64,000 nucleotides of DNA from Ampullaceana balthica (GCA_944989445.1 CALYLW010000037.1:1898501-1962500); one strand, 5' to 3'; counted from the stretch's first letter, positions 37,359-49,500 are shown. Translations and numbers: made by a program. Notes: generated by a model not told the origin, from the sequence alone.

Positions 37359-39408
37359 TTTAAAACATTACCAACTCAGCAAACTGAAAAGATCAACTTC
37401 ATTCTAAATTGTATAAGTTAAGTCAATGCAAGTCAGCCAGACTTTATTAGTTTAGATATTTCTTTAAAATTTTAAACTTGATTGTTTGGATGATCAAATA
37501 ATTTACTGCATATTGAATTAGAGAAACTCTATAAATAATTTTTTTTAAAGTCACCACCCCCTCACCCCAACCCCATCCACTTTGTGTTGTAGTTAAAATT
37601 TCAAAATTACTAGTATGTACACATTTACATAAAAATGTAATACCAATTTGTAATTAAAAAAATCATACTTTGCTCAGTAGACATCTACTTTTTGGCGTTT
37701 TCGTTAGGAAACCAAGTAGAGCAGCTATTAGGCTTTGAAACGCTTCAAAGTCCAGCATTCTTATTGTTTTATATTATCATTATCATGAATCTAGAGTTAG
37801 AGAATTTTACTCTGATTTTTACTATTTTTCACTAATGTTTTTTACTCCGATTTTACTGATGAATTTTACTCTGATTTTTCACTGTTTTTTTTTAAAAAAG
37901 ATACTTTAAAAAAAAACTTGTTATAGTTCTAACCCGAGGGTTTGATTGATCTGCCTTAACAAACGAATAGTATTATTTTTAAAAAAAGACTAAAAAACCT
38001 CCAACCACGTCAACTATTTACATGTAGTCATCGTTCTTTCGCTGTTGGGAAATTTTTCTATGTGCCGTCTGTGCAGTATACAAAGGGCCTTGGCTCAAGA
38101 CCGTTAAAAAGAATACTTTAAAAGAAAACACTTAATAACAGAATACGTTTATTCTGATTTTTTAAAAAGCTTGGTCGCAAGTCGCAAACAACGAGGGCTG
38201 TAAGATGAGTTTGAAGGGGTTGGGCGCCGGAAGAGAGGTTGGGGGGGGGCGACAAAATATATTTCTGAGAGATATGGTCGAGAGAGAGAGACTGAGCGGC
38301 GTTTGAAAAGTTAACTCTCTCAACTACATGGAAGTGATTGGTGGTCGTTCAGGGCGTAAAAAAATTTTGTTTCACACAAAGAGAAGGTATGCATGGGGTG
38401 GGCTGATAGTGTAAACCGTAAGGCGTCGCCTAAAAAGCGCGCTTATCCGCTGTTTAAATTGGGTGTTCTGATTCCCCCTCACTCCCCCACCACACATTTA
38501 GATATCGCGAGTGCATGATGGAACAATTTTGTGGGTTCTACACTGACGTTATTGTAAACGCAGAAGGCTGCGTCCTGCCATCGCACATGGTCTACTTTTC
38601 TCACTTGGTTTCGTTCTCGCCCGGGACGGGTGGCTCGTACAATGCGCTGTTTTACCTTCACTGCTCAACAGTCCTATAGCGCGTTGATGTAATTTTAGAT
38701 GTGGTAGGTGTGTCCTAGAGGCGAGCAATGTGTTATAACATTAAGCTGGATTTCAACCTAACTAAGCTGTGTCTAAAGATTTACCTTCCATTGTTGTGAC
38801 TTTTTGTGTGTGTTATTTTATTGACTGAGTTATTTGTTGTTATTTGTTTAATACAATTGCTAACCGTTCACACGACTGAAGTATGCGATCATTCTTCGTG
38901 TTTAACTTTGTTGTCGGGACCGAATTATATGAGTTAAATCGTGTACATAAATCGTGAACAACGAAAGTTACCACGGAAATAATCAGGTGAAACATATGGA
39001 TATAATTTTACCTTTGATGTTGGCTGGCGAGAGGAATGATGCAAAGGGATCAGATTGCAGAAGAGTTCCTGGCTATAATTAGTTGCTCTGGAATTTTGTA
39101 AACATTGTTTAGGTGACGTTTTGTTGTTAAGAATTTTGAATGAATTCAGTATTTTCTGATACTTTGATAAAGGGTTTCAAAGGAGTATTTCATCAGTCGA
39201 TATATTGTGAATATCCTTAAAAGTTAAACGGGAGTTCACTTTTAATGGAGTTCATTTAGTTTTGTTCATCACAGTTTGTAAAATATTCAAGTTAGTCTGA
39301 GTTGTGGTTTTGTTTTTCTTCTGGACATCGCACATTTTCTACCTTAGATTGTGTCCTACTTTACTCAGTACTGCGGTGACGGCATTAATGAGCGTTTGAT
39401 TTAGGACC
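37359..39408. other. Noncoding region upstream of AIMP2
   Basis: No convincing ORF or complete element. Low-complexity 'ttttactctgattttt' repeats lie near 37800-37890 and a somewhat GC-richer stretch with G-runs and a short GA repeat at 38160-38720. The AIMP2 promoter and 5' UTR should fall in the right half, but no motif fixes the start. Confidence 0.4.
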
Positions 39409-39942
39409 ATGGGGAATATTATATCTCGATGTGCGCAAAACCTGAGGAACGCTCTGAGAACATGCTCGAAAAAACACCCAGAGGATGAGGCCATGCTCAG
39501 CGTGTGTGACAGTGAACCTCTGGACAAATGCCAGGAGCCGTTGTTTGACCCGTCCAGGACCGGTGTGCACGGGGCCGGCGGCAGCTGTTCGTCGCTGGCC
39601 AGGCTGGAGGACAAAATTGAAGTCGTGGACTGTAAGATACTGCCATCGACGCCCAGAATGAGCATCAAACGCTTGACCACCCCGTGGCGCAGCTCGCACA
39701 GCTGCAAAGGCTACCAACAGGTGGAGCATTCCGATAGTGAGGGCCAGTCGCAGGTCCGATCGTTCATTGACCAAGAATCTCAAACTAACGGAGTAGATTG
39801 TGACCAGCCAGAGTCACCTTGCCAGGAGGCCGTACTGAGTAAAGAGTACATTGTAAAGACATACAGCATCCAGAATGCCACACCGTCCCCATCTACGCAA
39901 GCAAAGTTTCCTCCCTCCTCACACTCCCCGCTGCAGGAACAG
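39409..39942 (+). CDS. AIMP2: AIMP2 exon 1 with N-terminal extension
   Basis: 178 residues, starting MGNIISRC: Gly2 with Ser6 fits the N-myristoylation consensus and Cys8 would suit palmitoylation. Residues 9-145 are Ser/Cys/charged, predicted disordered, and unlike anything I recognise. The exon is clearly coding: richer in GC than its surroundings and open to an exact CAG/GTATGG donor in the phase needed by exon 2. The first ATG of the frame is used. Whether a shorter canonical AIMP2 start (another first exon inside the 5.4-kb intron) also exists cannot be told; I saw none. Confidence 0.8.
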
Positions 39943-42900
39943 GTATGGGTCGTGTTAATTGACATTTAAATATTCTAAATGCCTAGCCTGTTATTGTTAG
40001 TAAATAACGTTGACTGACATTGTACTGCATATCATTCTATATGAGGGCGGCTGTTTACGCGTTACATACCAAACCCTTTATTAAATCCTTTATATTAACT
40101 CGTGGTGTCTGGTTGCTTGGTTGAACCCTTGATTGCTTGTCGGTCGCTAAAACTTTGGATCGATTTTTAACCCACTTCCTCGTAAGCTAGCGAGCTGAAA
40201 TTTAGCAGGCAGTTTGGTGGCGATGATAAAAACTATGCATCAAAATTTCAGATCGATCACATGTACTGTAATTGAATTATATATTTTTTAGATTATTTTA
40301 TTTATTCCTATGTATCATGTTATTTTTTGAGATAGAGTGTAAGGGTGCGTATTATATTGAACAACCTTTCTGTCGCGCAGTTAGGTGGGTATTTTATTGA
40401 CAACACTTTTTAATAAACATATTCCTGATCGGTGCGCATTATATTAAACATGTTTTACGACACAACTACACATTTGTATTTTGGGATGGTCTTGCGCTGA
40501 ACATTCTTGTAGTTACTTCTCGTACATAAAGGATTTATAGTAAAAAAAACTTGGTTTTTTACGGGTTTTTTTAAATTTTGATTTTAAAACATGATTTTGG
40601 AAGTACACTTGTAGTTTTGATGTTAAATTGTGCTAGCATCCCACTATTAGTGTGATAACTCGATTTATTAAAATGCATGCCTCCACTCGCTTCACCAAAA
40701 ATATTCCACAATGATTAAAGAAACATATTTATTTGTGTACATCTTACTTAAACGTCGTCAATATTGTCATCTTTTAAATAATTATGTTAAGGGTATGATT
40801 TGCTTTTGTTAGATGTCAATGACCATCCGAGCGTACGTAAGCAGCGATAAGTGCCGATTTTGCATAGGCATATATTAAGCATGTAAAGCGTGGAGTATGG
40901 TCGCGGCAATAAGTACGTAATAAGTTTAAATTTATTAGTTCTGAAAATTCTTAAAATCATCTTGAAGTTCTTACAGTCCACAATAATATGTATCTTGCCG
41001 AATGTTGTAAGAACAGCACGCAACATTTTGTGGTTTTAGGCGATATCATAAAACGTGCCTTGAAGTTAGTTCTCACATGTGCTCGCTAGAAATCGCTCGG
41101 ATTGTTTAAGTTGTATTTGTATTTACGTACAGTCAGTCAATATTGTATTTCGGCCCTAGCCAGCGGTTTTAAAATGTTTTGAATCCACGGCTCTTGTGCC
41201 AGTTGGTTTTTAAATCGAAACTTTAAAATTAAAAAGTAAAATTTAAAAAAAATTTAATTAAAAAATTGGGTTTTAACAAATAGCTATAGAACAGAGGCGT
41301 CACTAGGTTTGGTGTCGCCCAGTGCGGTATCTCATGGTATCACCCCCTCGCGACTTATCCCATAGATCTCATCCGAGTCTGCCAATGCCAAATAACGGGA
41401 ACATACACAATTTTACACTTTGGTGTCACCCCCTGTGATGTGTCACCCGGTGCGGTCCCCACTCCCTAGTGACGCCCCTGCTATAGAAACTCCATCGAGT
41501 AACATACATTTTACCCCAGGTACGGGTTGTTAGTCTATTACTCAAATGGGTTGCTGTTTGCCACACGACCGCTAGATGTAACATCGGAATAAAAAGTAGA
41601 AATAAATGTATGAGAAGTATCTAATATTGCGCACGCCCCTGCCGAATGGCGCAGAAACTCATTTACAGAAAATTTTGCCCCCCCCCCTTTGGTGGGCCTG
41701 TTAAAATACGATTCTTGACTCCCCTATGGGATTTTATAGTTCAACTTTCTTACTCTCTAAAGACAATACGGAATCATGGCTGACCGGCGTGCACTCTGGA
41801 AACACGTAGGCACGCCAAACAGCTGTGGGCACATGTTTGACAGTGCGTCTTATTTATTTTTTAATAAATAAAAATATATTTTATATAATTATTTATTTTA
41901 GACGTGGTGGGTTCCGAAAGCTCCATTAAGGACACATTTAAGTGTTAAAAAGTACTCCTGCATCAAAGGGGTTGGGTCGAATTTTTCTTATGTATTTTGT
42001 ACCATACCAACTTAACGCACATAGGGTAAGGTTTTCCGGAACCCCTCTCCGGACCGGAGCCATGTCTCGTCTGTTTTCCCATCAAAACAAGCCATGCTAG
42101 CTGCTCGCGGTGGTGCTATGGGTATTCGTGTTAATGATCTACACAGACCTTGGTTAACACTAGAGCTACTATTTGCACCTGAAACTGAATGCTGCTGACA
42201 CAGCTGCAATGCTTTGGGAATATTTGATATAACGTTATTATGTGTACATTAGGCCTAGTGTACATAAAAAAGCAGAAGGGTTATAAACCTGCGACGTTAT
42301 AATTGTTAACAAATACAAGTGAACTAAATAATGCTCGTAGTATTTTAACACTCCCCCCCCCCATAGTTATAATAATTGCATCACTGTTGTGGGGCATCGG
42401 CTTCTCTCTTTCACTACCGGTTACGTCAGAGCTACTTCTTGAATGAAGATGTCCTGCGCTAAACGGTCGTATCACCTACTATTGAGGGAACATCGTAGTT
42501 AATTTTAATATATCGTAGCCCGAGCAGGCCGTGTTCTAAAACGCTGATTGATCAAACATTAATAATGTTAGTTAAGCCACATTTTATCAATGGGACCTAC
42601 ATGAAGCGACGTTTAGGTGTAAGTATAAATAACTTTCTCTCAGGGCGCCTGTCTAACGCAGTATTTTTTATAACATCATAGTGTCGTTGCTCCACCTCCT
42701 TTTTAAATCCCTTATATTAACTTCACCGCCGTCTCTCTCTGTCTGTCTGTCTCTCTCTCTGTCTCTCTCTCATCATCTCATGGGCTCGGCGGGCGGAAAA
42801 ACAAAAGTCGAAAATGACCCACTTCCAATGATCCGATCGAACTGAAATTTGGCACACGGACCCGTCTTACCTAACAATGCATCGTATCAAAATTTCAGAT

Positions 42901-45900
42901 CGATCGAACGTACCGTAATTAAATTAATGCATTTTTAGTTTATCCTTATATGAGGTATGTAATTTTAATTCACGATTTGTTATTGTTTTTTTGCCACGTG
43001 AAAGTTTGAGCATTGAGGCGACCCAACGAAACGACGGTGCGCTTTTGTTTACATTTTACGTGTCACTCTGAGCTCGGTCAAGCGAATCGGTGACCAGACT
43101 TTTCCCCTCTCCCCCCACCCACCCCTCCCCCCCCCCACTAGGGTTATGATGCAAAGTTGAGTTAAGACAGATTCAGTCTGTAAATGTTTGAATATAATCA
43201 ATACTTTTAGTTATGTCTCATCTATAAGGGATTTATAGTCAAAAACTTTGTTTTTACGGGGTTGTTTAATTAAATCCCTTATATTAACTTCACGGCCGTC
43301 TCTGTCTCTCTCTCTGTCTCTCTCTCTGTCTCTCTCTCATCATCTCATGGGCTCGGCGGGCGGAAAAACAAAAGTCGAAAATGACCCACTTCCAATGATC
43401 CGATCGAACTGAAATTTGGCACACGGACCCGTCTTACCTAACAATGCATCGTATCAAAATTTCAGATCGATCGAACGTACCGTAATTAAATTAATGCATT
43501 TTTAGTTTATCCTTATATGAGGTATGTAATTTTAATTCACGATTTGTTATTGTTTTTTTGCCACGTGAAAGTTTGAGCATTGAGGCGACCCAACGAAACG
43601 ACGGTGCGCTTTTGTTTACATTTTACGTGTCACTCTGAGCTCGGTCAAGCGAATCGGTGACCAGACTTTTCCCCTCTCCCCCCACCCACCCCTCCCCCCC
43701 CCCACTAGGGTTATGATGCAAAGTTGAGTTAAGACAGATTCAGTCTGTAAATGTTTGAATATAATCAATACTTTTAGTTATGTCTCATCTATAAGGGATT
43801 TATAGTCAAAAACTTTGTTTTTACGGAGTTGTTTAATTAAAAAATTTTTTATACCCCAATAAATTACCGCGCTCTCGCGGTATTCAGGTCGTGTTACTCC
43901 ATCTCTACCTATGAAGGTTACACTCCTACCAGCTATTACTGAGCCGCGTACTTTAGCCACCCATCAACTTGGCTCGCTCACCGCCACTATCTTCATCGGC
44001 GTGATTTGAAGGTAGAGCACCCTCCAGTACAAAGGGGCTTTATTAATACATATCTCCGATAGTTTTTCATTCTCAAACCGAACACGGTGTTCTGTGGGTA
44101 TCCTATGGCGCAAAATATGGGAAGCCTAGAAGTTGGCTCAGTTATCTTATAAAGTACTGGTATGCAGGAATATTTAACGCTAGAAAATTGAGATGCCATG
44201 AAATTAAACTTTACGGTACGGGTAGGTGAACGATTTCTTCATCTTATCGCGGTCTAAGTCAAGTCCTATTTAAGTGATTTTGCACACTGGGTCGCCAGTC
44301 ATTCTTTAGTGTATTGTTATATACAGAGAGCAATATGCGTATTTATGAGTCCAGCATAAACGAAAGTACTTACGTACGAAGTTACCTGGTGCCTTGGGGT
44401 GTCATGTATTTAATACAAACTTGACATTATCGTTACTTTAAAAAAATATAATGTTGAGAAACATCATCTAAGGCAGAAGGTGCACACCAGATGTAACTCA
44501 TCAAGTTTAATAGCTGTGCAGGGTCTACGCCTAGTAGCCTTAAAGTAATTCTAACAAGATTCAATTTTCTTGCATCACAAGTTTGTGAGATAACCATTTA
44601 ATTTTTCTACTCATTTATTCCTGGTCTTACAGTTAATCCCAATTTTATTATTGTTTTTGTTTTAAAAAGTGCTTTCTTTATTTTCGTCTTAGGGTTATAT
44701 TTGCTGAATAAAACTTAAAAAGGTTACTTACTGTACATATAGTACCAAACTAAACTGGGGTTTTTTTTTCATGTATATTTGTTTTCCATTTTTATTTTAA
44801 ATGAAGGCTCTTTTCATCTCCCCCAAACCATTTTTATTTGGCTGCAAGGACTAGGTCAGTGTTTCTCAATTATTTTCTGTCATGCCTCCCTTGGAAGGAA
44901 GAAAACATTTTGCGCCTCCGCGCGACTGTAAATAGTATTATTTATCTATAAAATTGTTATAAGTACACCTCTGCATAACGGTCAAACTAGCCCCCCTTTA
45001 CGGAGCCTCGCGCTCCCCCCCCCCTCCCCATTTGAGAAACACTGGACTAGGGACACAATGTTATTTTGCTCACATTTGCAGGACTCTTTGTAATAATAGT
45101 ATTGAATGCTCCAAATAAATATATCATTTTGAGACCTTCCCTCTTCATTCTTGGTTCATTGGAACTGCTTTTGTTGATATTGCTTGTGGATATAATCAGG
45201 ATATTTTAATTTTTTTAATATACCGGTAAATATTTTTCATTTAAAAAAAAACAAATAAAAAATAAAAAAAAGTTTGAGAACCTATTAGTAGACTTTAAAA
45301 AAGTCAATTTGCAGTTTAACTTATGAAGTGATTTTCTCAACTTTAGGGGCCAGTCTCATCCAGCAGTAGTCCTTTAGTCAACCTAGAGCGACGCCAAGAA
45401 GATGTTTTGAAGAGATTACAGCTACTCCAGGCGTCTGTTTCCAAATTAGCTCAACAATACAAAGTGACAGAGGCCCCTTCTGTTTGTTCTGTGGCACAGA
45501 CAACAAGGACTGCACCAGTGGGTGCTGAGGTTCAGAGTCCCAGTAAACCTCAGGTATATTTCAGGTTGATTTTTCAACACCTTGAAGCTTTGGTATTCAA
45601 ATTTATTTTCATTTATATTGTTTTATTATGCATGAAAATCAATCATAAATATTTACCACTTTTCATTGAATAAGATTAAAGAACACCTGGGATTAGCTGT
45701 CTATGGGAATTTTCATATCCATTTGTTTTTGAAACTGAACATAATCTGCTTTATAAATTGGCTTTAGATGGAATTTTTTAATTTTTAAACAATGTTTTTC
45801 GTGGTCAAATTACCTTTCCAAAATAGTTATTAGTTTTCATTATGTATCCAAGATATCATTGCCTTATTGTTTGTCCTTACAGGTTACTGCTGACAAAGTT

Positions 45901-47775
45901 CTTGACCTGGTCATCAATGTGAATCCAGCCAGCATCCCTTTCTCTCTGCTGCTTTTATGTGAGCAGCTCTCCAAGCAATATGTCATTTTAAAATCCACGT
46001 TCATCCACTCGAGTGCCTCTGACAGTGTACCGGAAAAACTTAAGAACCTACTGACCTCAAATGGAGGCGTGAAAAGGGGTGATAGCCAAATAGCCATCAA
46101 CTTCGTCTGGAAAAAAGGTATCAGTTGCAATGGCCATGCTAAATACTGTTATAATACTTGGTATAAGAAAATGAAAAGTTAACCTTTCCAAGACTAAGAT
46201 TTTTCCTATACCTGGTTTCCTTAGCATTAAATTTAAAGAGAAAAAAAACCATGCATTTTCTTTTACTTAATGCAAACAAAGGGTTAAAATAAGATGGAAC
46301 TTGGAGACAGTGTAGAAAGTAGGTCTTTATTTCATCTAGCATCAATATTCCACCTATGTGTGCACAATTTACCTAGCTGGATGATTCTTGTTTCACAAAA
46401 TATGGCTTTTCACTTTATTACATGGATTGATTGATCTTGTGGCACTCCAGGAATTTGCTTTTTGGACCTGGAGTTCTTTTCTACACACAAAGCTCTCACT
46501 TTCTGTGTTACTTGAACTAGAATCAATTCTTGATAAAAAAAATTTGACTCAGAATAAATCATCCCCTAGACCTACTTTTGCTCTCCTGTTAAGTGCTTGG
46601 TTCAACAATCATTCATTTCATTATGAATTTTCAAGATTTTTCTCATTAACGTTTAAAGCCCCTTAAGGTTTTCTGTAAACTTCCGCCTCAGTCCTGTAAG
46701 GATTTCCCATTTATTGCGATCAACTGGTTATGAATTTTTTTAAATTGCGAAAAATGTATTTATCTTATTATTGTAATACTGACTTCATCTATTAGGATAA
46801 GAATGGTTATTTTATATATCCAAAAGACCGTCTTGAGTGTAATACTTTTTTTTACCTGTAGTTTTGTACTATTATTTTTACAAAAAAGTATAACAAAATC
46901 ACATCTTCAACAAAAAAAAAGTAAAAACTACCACAAAACTTCGGGAATCAAGCGATAACACTAGCGAAAGCAAACACCGCAATTTCTGGAAGTTGACTAA
47001 AGCTTCTCTCACTAAATAAAGAGTTTCTACTTTCTATGATTTCATTACTAAAGAGAGCACTATCGAGGCGCGCTTTGGGGCATTAAACGTTAAACCACAC
47101 AAAGTCAATCAAAACATAGGGGAGCCATTTGCAATGGGTAATAATTAGGTTAGACTACACTTGATTGGTTATTTCTTAGATTGTAACTCATTGTTTTTCA
47201 CATAGCTAGTGAATTACAGAAGATAGGTACAGGGGTTTAGTACTGTTATGTGGCAAATTGAAAATTACTGGTAAACCAAGACAACGCTGGGTCGAGATAC
47301 TGGGGTGAGCTATGAGAAGGGTTCATCGTGATTTTTTTGTTTGCATAACTAATTCCTTTTTTTTTGTTGTTGTTTTACAGTCGCCAGACCAGAGCTTGTG
47401 GTTGATCCTAGCAGGCAAACTCCTATCCAGGGGGAGGTGAATGTTGCACGTTATCTGGCACGCCTTCTGAACCCTGCCTGGGACCAAGCGGACATCATTA
47501 AAGCGACGCAGGTGGATGAGCTCCTCGATACGGCCCAGCTCCAGATCCTGGAGGGCAACTCAAAGGAGAAGGCTGCGGCCGTCAGAACATTAAACTCAAC
47601 CCTGGGAAAGCGCGACTGGCTTATAGGTGCTGAGCCCAGTATAGCCGATTTCTGTTGCTGGTCAGCACTTCAGCAGACAGGCCAGGTGTCCGGTTCTCCA
47701 GCTAATGTGAAAAAATGGTTAAACCTCTGTAGTCAGCATCAACTTTTTGAAACTGTTACTGGACTGCTCAGTTGA
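39409..47775 (+). CDS. AIMP2: AIMP2 (p38 scaffold of multi-tRNA synthetase complex), 4 coding exons
   Basis: Scaffold that ties lysyl- and arginyl/glutaminyl-branch synthetases into the cytosolic multisynthetase complex. Coding exons: 39409-39942, 45347-45553, 45883-46117, 47381-47775; borders are CAG/GTATGG, TTTAG/G, CAG/GTATAT, TACAG/G, AAAG/GTATC, ACAG/TC with phases 0, 0, 1. The product is 456 residues (human AIMP2 is 320). Exon 2 has the coiled LERRQEDVLKRLQLLQASV; exon 3 has NVNPASIPFSLLLL and HSSASDSVPE; exon 4 is the GST-C-like domain with EGNSKEKAAAVR, TLNSTLGKRDWLIGAEPSIAD and a LNLC end, all diagnostic of AIMP2. The surplus length lies in exon 1, upstream of EYIVKTY (residues 146-152), which I align with the KARS-binding N-terminus of AIMP2 (MYQVKPY in human). 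Confidence 0.92.
40081..40570 (+). repeat. Repeat family R1, subfamily b copy
   Basis: Starts 'aaatcctttatattaact' and ends 'ataaaggatttatagt'. It has the same order of blocks as the copy at 48914-49500 ('actttggatcgatttttaacccacttcct', 'gctagcgagc', 'ggcgatgataaaa', 'tcaaaatttcagat'). Start and end are mutually inverted (aaatcc[c/t]ttata). It lies in AIMP2 intron 1 and has no ORF. Confidence 0.6.
41292..41480. mobile_element. hAT-type MITE in AIMP2 intron 1
   Basis: 189 bp with inverted ends CAGAGGCGTCACTAGG / CCTAGTGACGCCCCTG and a perfect 8-bp duplication CTATAGAA (41284-41291, 41481-41488). Noncoding. Confidence 0.85.
42704..43270 (+). repeat. Repeat family R1, tandem copy 1
   Basis: A complete member of the family: starts 'taaatcccttatattaacttcac', followed by a (TCTG/TC)n tract, 'gggctcggcgggcggaaaaa', the core 'aactgaaatttggcacac' and 'caaaatttcagatcgatcga', a C-run, and ends 'ataagggatttatagtcaaa'. 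It is directly followed by a near-identical second copy. No ORF. Confidence 0.8.
43271..43840 (+). repeat. Repeat family R1, tandem copy 2
   Basis: Near-identical to 42704-43270 apart from the length and phase of the TCTG tract and a few substitutions, with a period of 567 bp. The head-to-tail pair points to a recent unequal exchange or a duplication inside the AIMP2 intron. Confidence 0.85.
44857..45044. mobile_element. hAT-type MITE in AIMP2 intron 1
   Basis: 188 bp with ends CAGTGTTTCTCAAT / ATTTGAGAAACACTG and an 8-bp flank GACTAGG[T/G] (44849-44856 and 45045-45052, one mismatch). The ends resemble the CAGTGGTTCTCA ends of the element at 35451, so the two may use related transposases. 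Confidence 0.75.
45347..45553 (+). CDS. AIMP2: AIMP2 exon 2: leucine-zipper-like coil
   Basis: 69 codons in phase 0 at both ends. Encodes a Ser-rich turn, then NLERRQEDVLKRLQLLQASV, matching the human LESRQDDILKRLYELKAAV helix used for contacts inside the synthetase complex. The tail is Thr/Pro/Ser-rich and variable. Confidence 0.93.
45883..46117 (+). CDS. AIMP2: AIMP2 exon 3
   Basis: Encodes VTADKVLDLVINVNPASIPF, the start of the GST-like fold (human DIVINANPASPPLSLLVL), and ends FVWKK plus one base. The donor used is GGTATC after AAAAAAG; it gives phase 1, matching the TC at the start of exon 4 to make Val. Confidence 0.92.
47381..47775 (+). CDS. AIMP2: AIMP2 exon 4: GST-C-like domain and stop
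   Basis: 131 residues after the shared codon: VARPELVVDP, GEVNVARYLARLL, then the AIMP2 signature around KEKAAAVRTLNSTLGKRDWL and ADFCCWSALQQ. The stop TGA lies at 47773-47775. Composition is GC-rich compared with the flanking intron. Confidence 0.95.
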
Positions 47776-48000
47776 AAACCAGACCTTGAGAAGATTAGAG
47801 AATAACTGTATGTTTTAATTTAATGTATTGAGAAGTGTGTGAGTGTCTAGTTTGTTGGTGTTTTTTGTTCGTAAATTTTTTTTCCCTGTGATAACATCCA
47901 TAATTGAGTAATACATTATTTTTTTTCAAAAACAATTTGTGCTTGGTTTTGGCTTTTTTATTTTTAGTTTAGTGGATTTTACAGTGTTCAATAACTGACA

Positions 48001-48705
48001 TTGATGCAGGCCTGTCAACCATTCCGATTTTTCCTGAATTAAACAGACTTTTTACCCCTGATTCCGACAAGACCTTTAAAATTCCGATTTTTGGACCATT
48101 AACATTTTTTCACATTATTAAAATCCAAAAGTGGCAACAAAAAAATATTCATAGAATGATAAAAGGCGAAAAACAAAGGAAGTGTGTATTTAGATAATGC
48201 CACTCCCTAGTGTTTTTCCCGCACTTCTGTTATCCAAGCTAACCACCATCTTTAAATCTTTCTTCGTTTGCCACTCGATCGTACATTTTCTCTTTTACCA
48301 GTCTAAAAATAAATAAATAATAATTTAGCTGTTGTGTGACTTTAAAAAGAAAGAGTATACATTTTTAAAGAAAGCTGCTAAAAACGCGTTTCCAGTGACT
48401 GAGCTTGAGAGTGATAGTACTATATGTAGTACTACATTGTCTTAGTACTACATGTAGTACTAAGACAATGTAGTACTAAGACAATATAGTACTACATGTA
48501 GTACTAAGACAATGTAGTACTACATATAGTACTAAGACAATATAGTACTACATGTAGTACTAAGACAAGTCTAACTAAACGAATACAGATAAATTGTTTT
48601 TCAAAACAGTACCAGTATTCGGAAAAACACTCATTTATTCAGCCATGGCTCTGTGGCGAAACATTTGCAATCTGTGCCAGACCCAATTATCTATTGAAAA
48701 TAGTT
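48001..48705 (-). repeat. Interspersed repeat family R2, minus-oriented copy
   Basis: Reverse complement follows 22733-23390 block by block ('gtctggcacagattgca', 'aataaatgagtgttttt', 'ctcaagctcagtcact', 'gaagaaagattta', 'aatggtcc', 'atcggaattttaaagg', 'gttgacaggcc'). This copy additionally contains the AGTACT satellite at 48414-48568, which the other lacks. No intact ORF. Confidence 0.65.
48414..48568. repeat. Palindromic AGTACT minisatellite
   Basis: Tandem units of TAGTACTACATGTAGTACTA joined by AGACAAT-type spacers, each unit an almost perfect palindrome. About six partial or full palindromes are seen in 155 bp, so either strand can form a row of small hairpins. Confidence 0.85.
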
Positions 48706-48913
48706 GGTCCAATTATAACAATAAAAATATTTTAAAGCAAAAATTTCAACTGCTTATAAATTAGTAAAGAAAAAGTAGTGAATCTACGTCTGTTAATAAT
48801 TACTTTGTTGAATGAATTGGAAATTCGATTTCAGTTATGAGAGCGAAAGTTTTATTAACCACCCTTCTTATTAATATTGGAAGATATAAATATCTTGCCA
48901 ATTACCTATATTT

Positions 48914-49500
48914 TTAAATCCTTTATATTAACATGTGGTGTCTGCTTGATTGCCGAAAAAAACTTTGGATCGATTTTTAACCCACTTCCTCATATGCTAG
49001 CGAGCAGAAATTTTACAGGCAGGGTCGTGCCGATGATAAAAAAGATCTATCAAAATTTCAGATTGATCGAATGTAATGTAATTAATTTAATGAATTTTTA
49101 GTTTATCTCTATGTAGCATGTTAATTTTTGTGCTAGTGTCGCGGTGCGTATTATATTGAACAACCTTTTTAATACTTTCCTGTCGCGCTGTGCGGTGCGT
49201 ATATAATTATATTCCCGATATGTAAATGCTATTACATGTAATTGCTAATTTGTCTCGCGGTGCGCACTGTGTTAAACATGTTTAACTCTTTTTCCCGTGA
49301 TCAAATTGAGCTGAAATTTAGCAGGCAGACTGTAGAAGTTTTGTTTTACTATAAATCCTTTATATATTTGAGCCATAACTAAAATTTTGGATTTTTTTGA
49401 TTGTCGTGCCATGCGTATTATAATGATTTTTCAATGAACATTCTTTTAGTTATGTCTCGTATATAAAGGATTTATAGTAAAAAACTTGTTTTTTTAACGT
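48914..49500 (+). repeat. Repeat family R1, subfamily b copy
   Basis: Starts 'aaatcctttatattaac' and ends 'ataaaggatttatagtaaaa', with the internal order of the copy at 40081-40570. An extra internal 'ctataaatcctttatata' near 49350 suggests partial nesting or a deletion-rearranged second copy. Confidence 0.6.

Noticed and set aside
38479..38661. 60-residue minus frame upstream of AIMP2
   Set aside because: Short, no recognisable motif, no supporting splice signals.
39385..39783. Antisense frames of 122 and 132 residues opposite AIMP2 exon 1
   Set aside because: They mirror a GC-rich coding exon; the plus frame has the splice donor in phase with recognised exons.
42704..43840. CRISPR-like or satellite array
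   Set aside because: Only two long copies without short regular repeats and spacers; the same sequence is dispersed elsewhere, so it is an interspersed element duplicated once.
45407..45673. 88-residue frame as a separate small protein
   Set aside because: It is AIMP2 exon 2 read through its donor into the intron.
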